From Poriferisodalis sp965214215 (lineage in GTDB: Bacteria; Actinomycetota; Acidimicrobiia; Acidimicrobiales; Poriferisodalaceae), in the NCBI RefSeq assembly GCF_965214215.1, contig NZ_CBDCBD010000002.1:124001-188000 (forward strand): DNA of 64,000 nucleotides, given 5' to 3'. This document shows positions 19,369-27,921 of this stretch, one piece after another. Positions within the stretch are counted from its first letter, which is position 1, and each line of letters opens with the position of its first letter. A program made the position numbers and the translations under genes. Below the pieces are notes generated by a model that worked only from the letters and a program-made list of their open reading frames with translations, was not told the origin of the DNA and searched no databases.

Positions 19369-20250
19369 CTAGGCCTCGACCGTCAGCTCTTTGGCGGCCT
19401 TCTCAATGTCGGATTGGTACTTGAGCAGGATGTGCAGTGTCTCCTTGGCCTGCTCGACGTCGATGTTCTCGATGCCCAGCAGGACCAAGGTGCGAGCCCA
19501 GTCCAGGGTCTCAGACACCGACGGCGCCTTCTTGAGCTCGAGCTGGCGGATGGAGCGGACGACGCGCGCGATCTGCTCAGCCAAGTTCTCGCTGATGCCG
19601 GCGACCTTGGTCAGGACGATCTGCTTTTCGCGTTCGAGGTCGGGATAGTCGATGTGCAGGAACAGGCAGCGCCGCTTGAGCGCTTCTGAGAGCTCCCGGG
19701 TGTTGTTGGACGTCAGGATGACAATCGGGATCTGGGTTGCCGTGATGGTGCCCAGCTCGGGGATCGAGACCTGGTAGTCGGACAGGATCTCGAGCAGCAG
19801 TGCCTCGGTCTCGATCTCGACGCGATCGACCTCGTCGATCAACAGCACCACTTGGTCTTTCGCGCTGATCGCCTCGAGCAGCGGCCGGGTGAGCAGGAAC
19901 TCGTCCTGGAAGATGTCGTCCTGCAACTCCACCCAATCCTCGTGCTCGGCGTCGACACCCCTGTCGGCCTGGATGCGCAAGAGCTGCTTCTTGTAGTTCC
20001 ACTCGTACAGTGCCTTGGCTTCGTCGAGGCCCTCGTAGCACTGCAGCCGGATCAGGCGGGCGCCGGTCATCGCAGCGACCGACTTCGCGAGCTCGGTCTT
20101 GCCCGTCCCTGCTGGCCCTTCCACCAGCACTGGCTTGCCGAGCCTCTCGGCCAGGAACACGACGCTCGCGATGCCGTCATCAGCGAGGTATTCGACTTTC
20201 GCCAATCCTTCACGGACACCCGAGAGGTCTCCGAACATTGTGTCGCTCAT
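19369..20250 (-). CDS. MoxR-type AAA+ ATPase
   Basis: A 293-residue AAA+ ATPase of the MoxR family, CoxD-like. Walker A is GPAGTGKTELAKS (about residue 45), then IRLQCYEGLDEAKALYEWNY. Walker B is VVLLIDEVDRVEIE, and sensor 1 is ILTSNNTRELSEALKRRCLF. ATG 20248-20250 with GGGGAG 9 nt upstream is preferred to the in-frame TTG at 20271. It works with the downstream VWA protein, probably remodelling or loading a cofactor into a partner complex. No molybdenum hydroxylase genes are nearby. Confidence 0.9.
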   Translation of the reverse strand: MSDTMFGDLSGVREGLAKVEYLADDGIASVVFLAERLGKPVLVEGPAGTGKTELAKSVAAMTGARLIRLQCYEGLDEAKALYEWNYKKQLLRIQADRGVDAEHEDWVELQDDIFQDEFLLTRPLLEAISAKDQVVLLIDEVDRVEIETEALLLEILSDYQVSIPELGTITATQIPIVILTSNNTRELSEALKRRCLFLHIDYPDLEREKQIVLTKVAGISENLAEQIARVVRSIRQLELKKAPSVSETLDWARTLVLLGIENIDVEQAKETLHILLKYQSDIEKAAKELTVEA

Positions 20251-20369
20251 TCTGGGTGTCTCCCCTGTCAATGTGGGCAGTGGTCGGTGGGCGCCGGTTC
20301 GTCGGCCCAGAGTCGTCGGCGACGCTGCCGGTCAGACAGTGTGGCAGCCGCGGCCACCACTCGGCACGG

Positions 20370-21662
20370 TCAGTGTCGAATGTGACCTGTTCCGGTCACC
20401 ACGAACTTGGTGGTTGTGAGCTGCTCAAGGCCCATAGGACCACGAGCATGCAGCTTTTGGGTGCTGATGCCGATCTCCGCTCCGAATCCGAATTCCTCTC
20501 CGTCCACGAAACGTGTCGAAGCGTTGACGAGCACTGCGGCGGCATCCACTCGGCGGGTGAATTTCTGCGCAGCGGCGAGGTCACCGGTCACGATGGCCTC
20601 GCTGTGTCCCGTGCCATGTCGGTTGACATGGTCGATAGCGGCGTCGAGGTCGTCCACCACGGCGACGCTCATCTTGAGCGCCAAGAACTCCGTCGAGAAA
20701 TCCTCGAGACTTGCTGGCCCGATCTGCGACGAGATGGCCTGCGCCGCCGCGTCACCGACCAAATCGACGCCCTGTAAGTCGTTGATGACTCGGGGCAGGA
20801 ACGCCCCGGCCACGTCTCGATGGACCACGAGAGATTCTGCTGCGTTGCACACCGAGGGTCGGCTGAGCTTCGCGTTGGCGACGATGCCGGCCGCCATGTC
20901 GAGGTCGGCCGCTGTGTCGACGTACACGTGGCAGTTGCCGTCGCCGTCGATCACGTAGGGCACGGTGGCGTTGGCGAGCACAGACGAAATGAGAGCGGGA
21001 CCGCCGCGCGGTATGAGGCAGTCGATGTGGTCGCGTAGGCGCATGAACTCGGTGGCCGCACTGTGACGTGTATCGGTGACGAGCACCAGTGCGTCTGCGG
21101 GCAGACCGGCTTTGACCAAGCCGTCTCGCAATGCCTCCGCGATAGCCCTGTTGGAGTTGAGCGCGGCGCTCGAACCCCGCAGAAATGCGGCATTCGCCGA
21201 CTTCAGGCACAGCCCGAAGGCATCTGAGGTGACGTTGGGCCTGCTCTCATAGATGATCGCGACGACGCCCAGAGGCACCCGTACCCGCTCCACCGCCAGC
21301 CCGTTGGGCCTCACCCACCCGTCAACCACTTGGCCGACCGGGTCGGCGAGGGCCGCCACGTTGCGCAGGCCCGCTGCCATGGCCGAGATGCGCCCTGGGT
21401 CGAGCCGCAGTCGGTCGATGAGCGTCGCTGAGGTGCCGGCGGCCTCGGCGTTGTCCACGTCGTCGCGGTTGGCAGCAAGCACGCGGTCGGTTGCTGCTTC
21501 GAGCAGGTCGGCGGCCGACAGCAGGGCTTCGTTTCGCACCGCACCAGGCGCTTGTGCCAGATCCGACGCAGCGGCCTTCGCACGCTCGCCTAGGGCGATC
21601 ATTGCAGCAGAGACGGGGCTGCCGATCGACTCCCGTGCGGTGTCAGAGGCCACGTCAGGCAC
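20370..21662 (-). CDS. proA: gamma-glutamyl phosphate reductase
   Basis: Second step of proline synthesis, NADPH-dependent reduction of gamma-glutamyl phosphate (430 residues). Visible blocks: VPLGVVAIIYESRPNVTSD, CLKSANAAFLRGSSAALNSN, LIPRGGPALI, the catalytic Cys in RPSVCNAAESLVVH, and FGFGAEIGISTQKLHARGP at the C-terminus. Translation starts at GTG 21660-21662. A 143-nt gap with a dispersed repeat separates it from proB, its pathway partner upstream. Confidence 0.97.
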   Translation of the reverse strand: MPDVASDTARESIGSPVSAAMIALGERAKAAASDLAQAPGAVRNEALLSAADLLEAATDRVLAANRDDVDNAEAAGTSATLIDRLRLDPGRISAMAAGLRNVAALADPVGQVVDGWVRPNGLAVERVRVPLGVVAIIYESRPNVTSDAFGLCLKSANAAFLRGSSAALNSNRAIAEALRDGLVKAGLPADALVLVTDTRHSAATEFMRLRDHIDCLIPRGGPALISSVLANATVPYVIDGDGNCHVYVDTAADLDMAAGIVANAKLSRPSVCNAAESLVVHRDVAGAFLPRVINDLQGVDLVGDAAAQAISSQIGPASLEDFSTEFLALKMSVAVVDDLDAAIDHVNRHGTGHSEAIVTGDLAAAQKFTRRVDAAAVLVNASTRFVDGEEFGFGAEIGISTQKLHARGPMGLEQLTTTKFVVTGTGHIRH

Positions 21663-21698
21663 CTGCGCAGACTAGTGGCAACGTCTCGAATCACCCCG

Positions 21699-21762
21699 GA
21701 GGCGAAGCCGTGACCCGAGCGGCCCGTGCGCCCAATCGCATGAGAATTGGGGAACAAGAGCG
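21699..21762 (-). repeat. dispersed intergenic repeat, copy A
   Basis: On the minus strand this reads CGCTCTTGTTCCCC, then CATGCGATTGGGC, then CGGGCCGCTCGGG and GGCTTCGCCTC. It matches copy B (24289-24364) almost throughout and copy C (36385-36440) in the central 35 bp. It lies between proA and proB. Confidence 0.85.
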
Positions 21763-21805
21763 GGTGTGACAGGCGTTGCAGCGAGATGAGGCCACCCATC
21801 CGCGT

Positions 21806-22900
21806 TCATCCGAGGACGACGAGGTCGTCGCGGTGCACGACGAGCGGATGCAATCCGGTAGGCAACTGGTCGCTGCGCAGACCTGCGGTGACCCGCAGCC
21901 CCTCGGCGTCGATAGCAGCGAGGCCCTTCGCGAAGGTCTCCCCAGCCAGATCGACGATGTCGACAGCTTCGCCGGCGACAAACGAACCTTCGTGAGAGAC
22001 GACGCCGGCGGCGAGCAGCGATTTGCCGCTCTTCGAGACCGCTCGGCGAGCGCCGTCATCGACCGTCACCGATCCCCGGGCGGCCACGGCGAAGCCGATC
22101 CAGAGTTTGCGGGCGGAAACGCGGGCGTCTCGGGCAGGCACCACGGTGCCCACGCCGGAAAGGCCGACGGCTGCGTCGGCGACGACGTCGGGCCTGCGGG
22201 CCGAAGCGATCACCGTGCGCACCCCGCTCCACGAAGCCATCCGGGCCGCGGCCAGCTTCGAGGCCATGCCCCCGCTGCCGACGGCATTCGCGGAACCGGC
22301 CGCCGCCTGCAGCGACGGGCTCACCTCCAAGATTTCAGAGATGAGCGAGGCGTCGGGATCGATGCTTGGGTCGGCGGTGAGAACGCCGGGCATGTCGGTC
22401 AGCAATATCAGCGCGTCGGCGCGCACGAGATTCGCGACGAGCGCCGCAATCCGATCGTTGTCGCCGTAGCGGATGGCGTCGTCGGCGATCGCGTCATTCT
22501 CGTTGACGACCGGGACGACGCCGAGGTCGAGCAGATGGTGGAACGTCGCCCGGGCGTGGAGGTATTGGTCGCGATCCCGAAAATCGTGTGGCGCGATGAG
22601 CACTTGGCCAACGACCATGCCTTCGGCGGCGAACAATTCTCGGTAGGACGCCATGAGGTCGATCTGTCCGACGGCCGACAGCGCCTGCAACCTCTCAGGC
22701 TCTGAGGGCCGCTCGACGTTCAAACGCTGCACGCCGGCGGTGATCGCACCAGAGGTGACCACGATGACGTCGTGGCCGGCGGTGCGTACGTTCGCAACAT
22801 CGCATGCCAGCTTCGCGACGGCGTCCAGGTCGACACGCCCATCCGAAGTGGTGATGGACGACGTCCCGATCTTGGCGATCAGCCGCAGTGAGTCAGGCAT
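21806..22900 (-). CDS. proB: glutamate 5-kinase with PUA domain
   Basis: First step of proline synthesis, ATP-dependent phosphorylation of glutamate. The amino acid kinase domain begins LIAKIGTSSITTSDGRVD, with VIVVTSGAITAGVQRL, PVVNENDAIADDAIRYGDND and GSGGMASKLAAARMA. The C-terminal PUA domain (about residues 270-355) includes LAAGVVSHEGSFVAGEAVDI. The frame is open upstream to 23341, but that part is the antisense of obg. ATG 22898-22900 gives 364 residues, the normal length. TTG 22907-22909 is an alternative start. Confidence 0.97.
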   Translation of the reverse strand: MPDSLRLIAKIGTSSITTSDGRVDLDAVAKLACDVANVRTAGHDVIVVTSGAITAGVQRLNVERPSEPERLQALSAVGQIDLMASYRELFAAEGMVVGQVLIAPHDFRDRDQYLHARATFHHLLDLGVVPVVNENDAIADDAIRYGDNDRIAALVANLVRADALILLTDMPGVLTADPSIDPDASLISEILEVSPSLQAAAGSANAVGSGGMASKLAAARMASWSGVRTVIASARRPDVVADAAVGLSGVGTVVPARDARVSARKLWIGFAVAARGSVTVDDGARRAVSKSGKSLLAAGVVSHEGSFVAGEAVDIVDLAGETFAKGLAAIDAEGLRVTAGLRSDQLPTGLHPLVVHRDDLVVLG

Positions 22901-22961
22901 CGACGTCAATCCTGCCGTGTCGCCGAGGTGGTGACGGCGATCTCGCAGATTTCTCGAAGGG

Positions 22962-24221
22962 TCATGTGTCTGGCTCGTACGTGAACTCAAAATCGCCGAT
23001 GCGCACCAAGTCACCTGAGTTGGCGCCGTTCCGAGCCAGCGCTCGGGAAACGCCGAGCTTTTCCAGGCGGCGTTGCGCCCATGCGAGCGCCGTTGGATCG
23101 GTGAGGTCGGACAACGCGACAGCCCGGCGAGCCTGGCGACCTTCAATCTCGAACACGCCATCTGCGAGCCGCAGCACCGTGATGCCGGTGGGTTCGGGGC
23201 GGTGCACGACGTATTGGGTGGGGGCTTCGTCGACCTCTCTGGCTTCGGTGACCAGCTCGCGCAGCCGGCCGAGAACCGGGGCCACGCCGTCGCCCGTGAC
23301 AGCGCTGAGTCGCTGGCCGTCCCAGGCCAAGTGAGCGACATCGGCCTTGGTGCCGACGATCAGCCGTCGGCGGGATGCGAGCTCGGGATCGTAGCGCTCG
23401 AGTTCCGCAAGAAGGACGTCTACCTGTTCATGGGGGTCGCGATCAGAGACTTCCGCCAGGTCAGCCATGATCAGCAGCACCCGAGCGCGCTCGACATGGC
23501 GCAGGAACTGATGGCCCAGCCCCTTGCCTTCCGCAGCGCCCTCGATGAGGCCAGGCACATCCGCGATCACCATCTCGAAGCTGTCCAGGTGGCCGCCGCC
23601 CGTGCCGTCGTCGAGCCGAACGACGCCGAGGCTCGGCGTGAGGGTTGTGAAGGGGTACGAAGCGACCTTGGGTCGCGCCGCCGACACTGCGCTGATGAAG
23701 GTGCTCTTGCCGGCGTTGGGGAATCCCACCAGCGCCACGTCGGCCATCAGCTTCAACTCCAGGCCCAACCAGCGTTCCTCGCCGGGTTCTGCCTGTTCCG
23801 CAAATTGAGGAGCACGCAGCCTGTTCGACGAGAAGCGGGCGTTGCCACGGCCGCCGCTGCCGCCATGTGCCGCCAGCCAGCGATCACCAGCGTCCACAAG
23901 GTCGGCCAGCACAGTGCCGTCACGATCCCGCACGGTCGTGCCTTCGGGCACGAGCACAAGTTCGTCGACGCCGCTGCGGCCGTGCCTCTTGCGGCCCTGG
24001 CCGTGCCCGCCGTTGGTGGCGCGCCGGAAAGGGAAGTCGCGAAACGCGAGCAACGACGCCACGTTGCGGTCCGCGACAACCCACACATCGCCTCCGCGGC
24101 CGCCGTCCCCACCGTCGGGGCCGCCGCGCGGCACATGGGATTCGCGCCGGAACGAAACGCAGCCTGCGCCGCCGTCGCCGCCCTTGGCGTGCAGCTGGCA
24201 CTCATCGACAAAGTCGCTCAT
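22962..24221 (-). CDS. obg: Obg/CgtA family GTPase
   Basis: Ribosome-associated GTPase for 50S assembly and stress control (419 residues). The Gly-rich Obg domain is at residues 1-158 (HAKGGDGGAGCVSFRRE, GGPDGGDGGRGGDVW). The G domain has G1 GFPNAGKST, G3 DVPGLIEGA and G4 GTKAD. A C-terminal OCT domain (about 335-415) is present, as in actinobacterial homologues. It follows rpmA and the repeat copy B and precedes proB, the standard order. Confidence 0.98.
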   Translation of the reverse strand: MSDFVDECQLHAKGGDGGAGCVSFRRESHVPRGGPDGGDGGRGGDVWVVADRNVASLLAFRDFPFRRATNGGHGQGRKRHGRSGVDELVLVPEGTTVRDRDGTVLADLVDAGDRWLAAHGGSGGRGNARFSSNRLRAPQFAEQAEPGEERWLGLELKLMADVALVGFPNAGKSTFISAVSAARPKVASYPFTTLTPSLGVVRLDDGTGGGHLDSFEMVIADVPGLIEGAAEGKGLGHQFLRHVERARVLLIMADLAEVSDRDPHEQVDVLLAELERYDPELASRRRLIVGTKADVAHLAWDGQRLSAVTGDGVAPVLGRLRELVTEAREVDEAPTQYVVHRPEPTGITVLRLADGVFEIEGRQARRAVALSDLTDPTALAWAQRRLEKLGVSRALARNGANSGDLVRIGDFEFTYEPDT

Positions 24222-24288
24222 CGGGGTTCGCCTGCCTTGGGGTGTGCGCAGACTGATCGATCAGCTCGTGCTTGAGTCCCTTCCCTCG

Positions 24289-24364
24289 CGCTCTTGTTCC
24301 CCATTTTCATGCGATTGGGCTCGCGGGCCGCTCGGGCCGCGGCTTCGCCATTTGGCTCAGCCTC
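24289..24364 (+). repeat. dispersed intergenic repeat, copy B
   Basis: The fullest copy of a repeat seen three times in the window. It contains CTTGTTCCCC, CATGCGATTGGGCTCGCGGG and GGCCGCTCGGGCC. It sits between rpmA and obg. Copies A (antisense orientation) and C share the core. The rest of this gap holds nothing else I can identify. Confidence 0.85.
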
Positions 24365-24392
24365 AAGGGTGTGGGATTGAAGTTCTCGAGGG

Positions 24393-24644
24393 CTACGAGG
24401 GGTCGACGTCGACGAGGCGGCGTCCGCGGCGGTAGCCGAAATGCACGACTCCCGGCGTCGTGGCGAACAGTGTGTCGTCCTTGCCGCGGCCCACGTTCCG
24501 CCCTGGATGAAACTTGGTGCCGCGCTGGCGCACAATGATGCCGCCGGCATCGATGGCCTGCCCCGAATACACCTTCACGCCGAGTCGCTTGGCGACCGAG
24601 TCGCGCCCGTTGCGAGTAGAGCCTCCGCCCTTGGTCTTCGACAT
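24393..24644 (-). CDS. rpmA: 50S ribosomal protein bL27
   Basis: Small basic ribosomal protein near the peptidyl transferase centre (83 residues). It begins MSKTKGGGSTRNGRDS and continues with KRLGVKVYSGQAIDAGGIIV, RQRGTKFHPGRNVGRGKDDT and VVHFGYRRGRR. No cleavable N-terminal extension is present. It follows rplU by 3 nt and is co-transcribed with it. Confidence 0.98.
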   Translation of the reverse strand: MSKTKGGGSTRNGRDSVAKRLGVKVYSGQAIDAGGIIVRQRGTKFHPGRNVGRGKDDTLFATTPGVVHFGYRRGRRLVDVDPS

Positions 24645-24647
24645 CGT

Positions 24648-24959
24648 TCAGTCCCTCGCGATCGCGGTGATCTCGACCGTGCTATAGCGCTGGCGGTGTC
24701 CCCACCTGCGCCGGTAGGTCGTGGCGTTCTTGTAGGTGAAGCCGTCGATCTTGGGCCCCTTGGTCTCGCCGACCACCTTGCCCTTCACCGAGGCCCCCAC
24801 GAGTTCATCGGGTGTCGCCAGCACTGCGCCGTCATCCACCACGAGAACCGGCGTGAAGGTGACCTCCTCGCCGGGCGGCACCGCGAGCAGCTCGACATCG
24901 AGCCGTTGGCCGGCTTCGACGCGGCGCTGCTTGCCGCCGGTGGCAATGACTGCATACAT
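24648..24959 (-). CDS. rplU: 50S ribosomal protein bL21
   Basis: Ribosomal large-subunit protein (103 residues), beginning MYAVIATGGKQRRVEAGQRL, with a C-terminal TYRRRWGHRQRYSTVEI block that binds 23S rRNA. It forms the conserved rplU-rpmA-obg unit. Confidence 0.98.
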   Translation of the reverse strand: MYAVIATGGKQRRVEAGQRLDVELLAVPPGEEVTFTPVLVVDDGAVLATPDELVGASVKGKVVGETKGPKIDGFTYKNATTYRRRWGHRQRYSTVEITAIARD

Positions 24960-25015
24960 CGGTTGGGAAGGATACCGATGACACTGCTGGAATGGCGCGG
25001 AGCTCTCGCTTTGGA

Positions 25016-27040
25016 TCAGGCGAACAGCGATTCGCGCAGCTGAATGCCGCGCCCCTCACACTCGTCGCATGGATCGGACATGGACTCCAAGAGACCTTCA
25101 CCGGTGCGCATCCGGGTCATCTGCACGATGCCCATGTCGGAGATGGGTTCAGTTGCAGTCCGCGTCTTGTCGCGGGCCAGAGCCTCATTCAGCGTGTTCA
25201 TCAGCTGCTCGCGTTGGCGCTTGTCGTCCATGTCGACGAAGTCCACGACGATGATGCCGCCGATGTCTCGCAGCCGCAGTTGCTTGGCGATCTCGGTGGC
25301 GGCCTCGAGGTTGTTCTGGAACAGTGTCTCGTTGAGGCTCGACCTGCCCACGTTGCGCCCCGTGTTGACGTCGATCACGGTCAACGCCTCGGTGTGCTCG
25401 ATGATCAGCGACCCGCCTGACGGCAACCAGACCTTGCGATCAGTCGCCTTGCGCACCTGTTCGGCGACATGGGACCGTTCGAAGAGCGGTAGCCGTTCCG
25501 CCACAGGGTCGTAGTAGCGAATGCGATCCATCAAGGGAGCAGCGACCGCTTCCATGTAGCCCTTGACCTGGTCGAACAGTACCGGATCGTCGATCACTAC
25601 CTCCCGGAAGTCAGCAGTGAATTGCTCCCGGATGATGCGAACTGCCAATTCCGGCTCACGAAACAGCAGCGCCGGCGCATCGGATCGCTTCGACAACTCC
25701 GAGATCTGAGTCCACTGGCGTGTCAGACGCTCGATGTCCCGGCGGATCTCTGCAGGAGTGACGTTCTCGGCTGCCGTGCGCAGAATCACGCCGAAGCCCT
25801 CAGGGATCTCCTTGGCGAGCAGGGTGCGCAGCCTTCGCCGCTCACGGCTGGGAAGGCGCCTTGAGATCCCCGTGACGTTGCTGCCGGGGATGAGGACCAC
25901 GAAGCGGCCGGGCAAGGACACCTCGGTGGTGAGACGAGCCCCTTTGTGGCCGATCGGGTTCTTGATGACTTGGCACATGATGGTTTGGCCGTTGCTGATC
26001 AGGTCGCCGATCGCGGGACCCGAGACGTTGCGGCCCCGCCGCCCGCCGGCGCGCTTGCGCTCGCCCGAGGCGTCTTCGTCACTGTCGTCGGATGCAACGG
26101 TGAGGTCGCCGCGGTAGAGCACCGCTTGCTTGGGTGTCCCAATGTCGACGAATGCGGCTTCCATGCCCGGGAGCACTCGGCGCACCCGGCCCATGTACAG
26201 ATTGCCGTAGATCTCCGAAATGTCGTCGGACGGGCGGCTCACGTAGTACTCGATGAGCGACCGGCCCTCGAGCACGGCGATGTGTGTGGCCCCCTCCGAG
26301 ACATGGACGCACATCCGGTATCGGCCGAGCGGCTTGCCATTGCGGTACTTTCCGCGTCGCTCGGTGAGCTGTTCATCGTCAAGTTCGAGCGGCTGCTGAT
26401 CGGCCAGGATTGCCTCGACCGGCGCATGGGAGCCGTTCCGGGTCTCGGTGGTCGTCGAGGCGGCCTCGCCGGATCGGCCGCGCCCGCCTCGCCCCCGCCC
26501 GCCGCGCCTGCGGCGCCGGCGCCCGCCAGCGCCCTCACTCTCAGGTGCCTGCTGGGAGGGTGCCGGGCGGCTGTCGCCGATCTGAGGCTTGCGCGCCGGT
26601 GGCGGAACCGGTGGGACCGGAGGTTTCGCAATCTCAGACTCCGATGATGCCGGATCGGACTTCGTTCTTCCCTTGGGTTCCGACTTCCCCCTGGTTTGGG
26701 ACTTCGCCTTGGGCTCCGACTTGACATGAGACCGCGATGCGGGCTTGTCCGGTGCCGTTACTGCCCGCTTGCGCTTGGTCGGCGGCGGAGAAGCCGCTGC
26801 TGTCGGCGCCTCGGGACTCATTCCTGGTTCGGGCGCGCCAAGCTTGTCGCCGCTCGTGGGCGCAACCAGTCGGCGCTTGCGAACAGCGGGTGCCGGTTCT
26901 GCCGCATTGGTTTGCGTCGAACTGTTCTCGGCTGGATTACGGGGTGTCGAATTCTTCTGGGTGGGGTTTTTCTGGGTCGGATTCTCTTGTGATTTGTCCT
27001 GAGTGTTGTCTGTTGTGTCGTTCAGTGTTGATTCATCCAC
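25016..27040 (-). CDS. rne: ribonuclease E/G
   Basis: Endoribonuclease for mRNA decay and rRNA/tRNA maturation (674 residues). The first 240 residues are low-complexity (repeated NPTQK, basic KRKR and a Gly/Arg-rich block). The S1 domain starts near GRYRMCVHVSEGATHIAVLE. The catalytic part has IVVDPVLFD-like spacing ending in VIDVNTGRN and IIVVDFVDMDD, the two metal Asp sites. The Zn-link cysteines are in CDECEGRG at the very C-terminus. There is no C-terminal scaffold; disorder sits at the N-terminus, as in mycobacterial RNase E. GTG 27038-27040 overlaps the upstream stop by 8 nt and has AAGGA 8 nt before it. Confidence 0.95.
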   Translation of the reverse strand: MDESTLNDTTDNTQDKSQENPTQKNPTQKNSTPRNPAENSSTQTNAAEPAPAVRKRRLVAPTSGDKLGAPEPGMSPEAPTAAASPPPTKRKRAVTAPDKPASRSHVKSEPKAKSQTRGKSEPKGRTKSDPASSESEIAKPPVPPVPPPARKPQIGDSRPAPSQQAPESEGAGGRRRRRRGGRGRGGRGRSGEAASTTTETRNGSHAPVEAILADQQPLELDDEQLTERRGKYRNGKPLGRYRMCVHVSEGATHIAVLEGRSLIEYYVSRPSDDISEIYGNLYMGRVRRVLPGMEAAFVDIGTPKQAVLYRGDLTVASDDSDEDASGERKRAGGRRGRNVSGPAIGDLISNGQTIMCQVIKNPIGHKGARLTTEVSLPGRFVVLIPGSNVTGISRRLPSRERRRLRTLLAKEIPEGFGVILRTAAENVTPAEIRRDIERLTRQWTQISELSKRSDAPALLFREPELAVRIIREQFTADFREVVIDDPVLFDQVKGYMEAVAAPLMDRIRYYDPVAERLPLFERSHVAEQVRKATDRKVWLPSGGSLIIEHTEALTVIDVNTGRNVGRSSLNETLFQNNLEAATEIAKQLRLRDIGGIIVVDFVDMDDKRQREQLMNTLNEALARDKTRTATEPISDMGIVQMTRMRTGEGLLESMSDPCDECEGRGIQLRESLFA

Positions 27041-27851
27041 TGATGAGTTCCTTGTGTTTCTGGGCGCACATGGCAGGCACGGCCGGTTCGGCTCGTCCCG
27101 CTGCGCCACACGTCCATTGATGTGTTCTTCGGGCAATGCCCATTTCATGTGCCGGCGCAAGCGCTGACACCAGTTCGCTAGGGCGCACCACCCGAGGCGT
27201 TGCGGACAGCACGGCGCTCAGCACCGCCCCCCGATCCGAGCATCCCACCACCTGCAGCACCTCAACGCTGGGTCGGACATTCGAACTCACGGTTTCGCCT
27301 TTGTGCACCCGTTCAGTCACGACGGTACCGGCGGCGAGGAATTCCGCAACCGCTTTCTCCGCCGCAGCCGGATCGAGTCCCATGATGTCGAACCGCCAGC
27401 CGCACGAGCGAGTCGCCGCCTGCAGCGACGGACCGCTGCCGTCGGTCAGAACTGCCGCCGACACTTCCATGCCGACCGGTAACGCCTCGCTGAGTGCCTC
27501 CGCAACGGTGCAGTAGCTGGGGGCGGCCGACGCCGGCTCGAGCTCGCAGGATTTGTGGGTATCGGTCTGGCAGACGATCACGGGCCCCGAAACACCCCGG
27601 TCGTCGCTGCCGGGGGCACCGCCGTCGACGACCGCGTCCGCAATCAGCGGCAGCTCGACAAACTCGCCGTCAGACTCATACCCGGTCGGCAACGCCAAAC
27701 CGAAGCTCATCTTCATGCGAGGTGAGAAGCCTTCGCTGTACGCCACAGGCAAACCGACCCTGCGCACAGCGCGCTCGGTCACCCGAGCGACATCGCGATG
27801 GCCGATAAACCGGATCTTTCCGATCTTGGAAAAGCGGACGCGCAACCTCAA
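27033..27851 (-). CDS. DUF2344 / TIGR03936 protein, radical SAM partner
   Basis: Homologue of the DUF2344 family (272 residues), found next to or fused with the TIGR03960 radical SAM protein, as here. It begins LRLRVRFSKIGKIRFIGHRD, with ERAVRRVGLPVAYSEGFSPRMKMSFGLALP split over the next 30 residues. The frame is open to 28055, but that part overlaps the radical SAM gene. TTG 27849-27851, with GGGAGG 5 nt upstream, is preferred. That ribosome-binding site is inside a perfect 9-bp hairpin. Function is unknown; a role in RNA or ribosome modification with its partner is often supposed. Confidence 0.85.
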   Translation of the reverse strand: MRLRVRFSKIGKIRFIGHRDVARVTERAVRRVGLPVAYSEGFSPRMKMSFGLALPTGYESDGEFVELPLIADAVVDGGAPGSDDRGVSGPVIVCQTDTHKSCELEPASAAPSYCTVAEALSEALPVGMEVSAAVLTDGSGPSLQAATRSCGWRFDIMGLDPAAAEKAVAEFLAAGTVVTERVHKGETVSSNVRPSVEVLQVVGCSDRGAVLSAVLSATPRVVRPSELVSALAPAHEMGIARRTHQWTCGAAGRAEPAVPAMCAQKHKELISG

Positions 27852-27856
27852 CGCCG

Positions 27857-27879
27857 CCTCCCACCCGCTTGGGTGGGAG
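27857..27879 (-). promoter_or_regulatory. hairpin covering the DUF2344 ribosome-binding site
   Basis: Perfect inverted repeat with 9-nt arms 27858-27866 and 27871-27879 and a 4-nt loop. In the minus-strand mRNA it reads CTCCCACCC, loop AAGC, then GGGTGGGAG. The GGGAGG ribosome-binding site (27857-27862) forms its 3' arm. It could hold translation off until ribosomes leaving the upstream gene open it. Confidence 0.6.
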
Positions 27880-27921
27880 CAGCACTTCGGCTCAGCACCG
27901 GCGTTGGGGGCCTGCGCATCT

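Noticed and set aside
22901..23341. N-terminal extension of proB
   Set aside because: It overlaps obg in another frame, has no conserved sequence, and the kinase fold begins at 22900.
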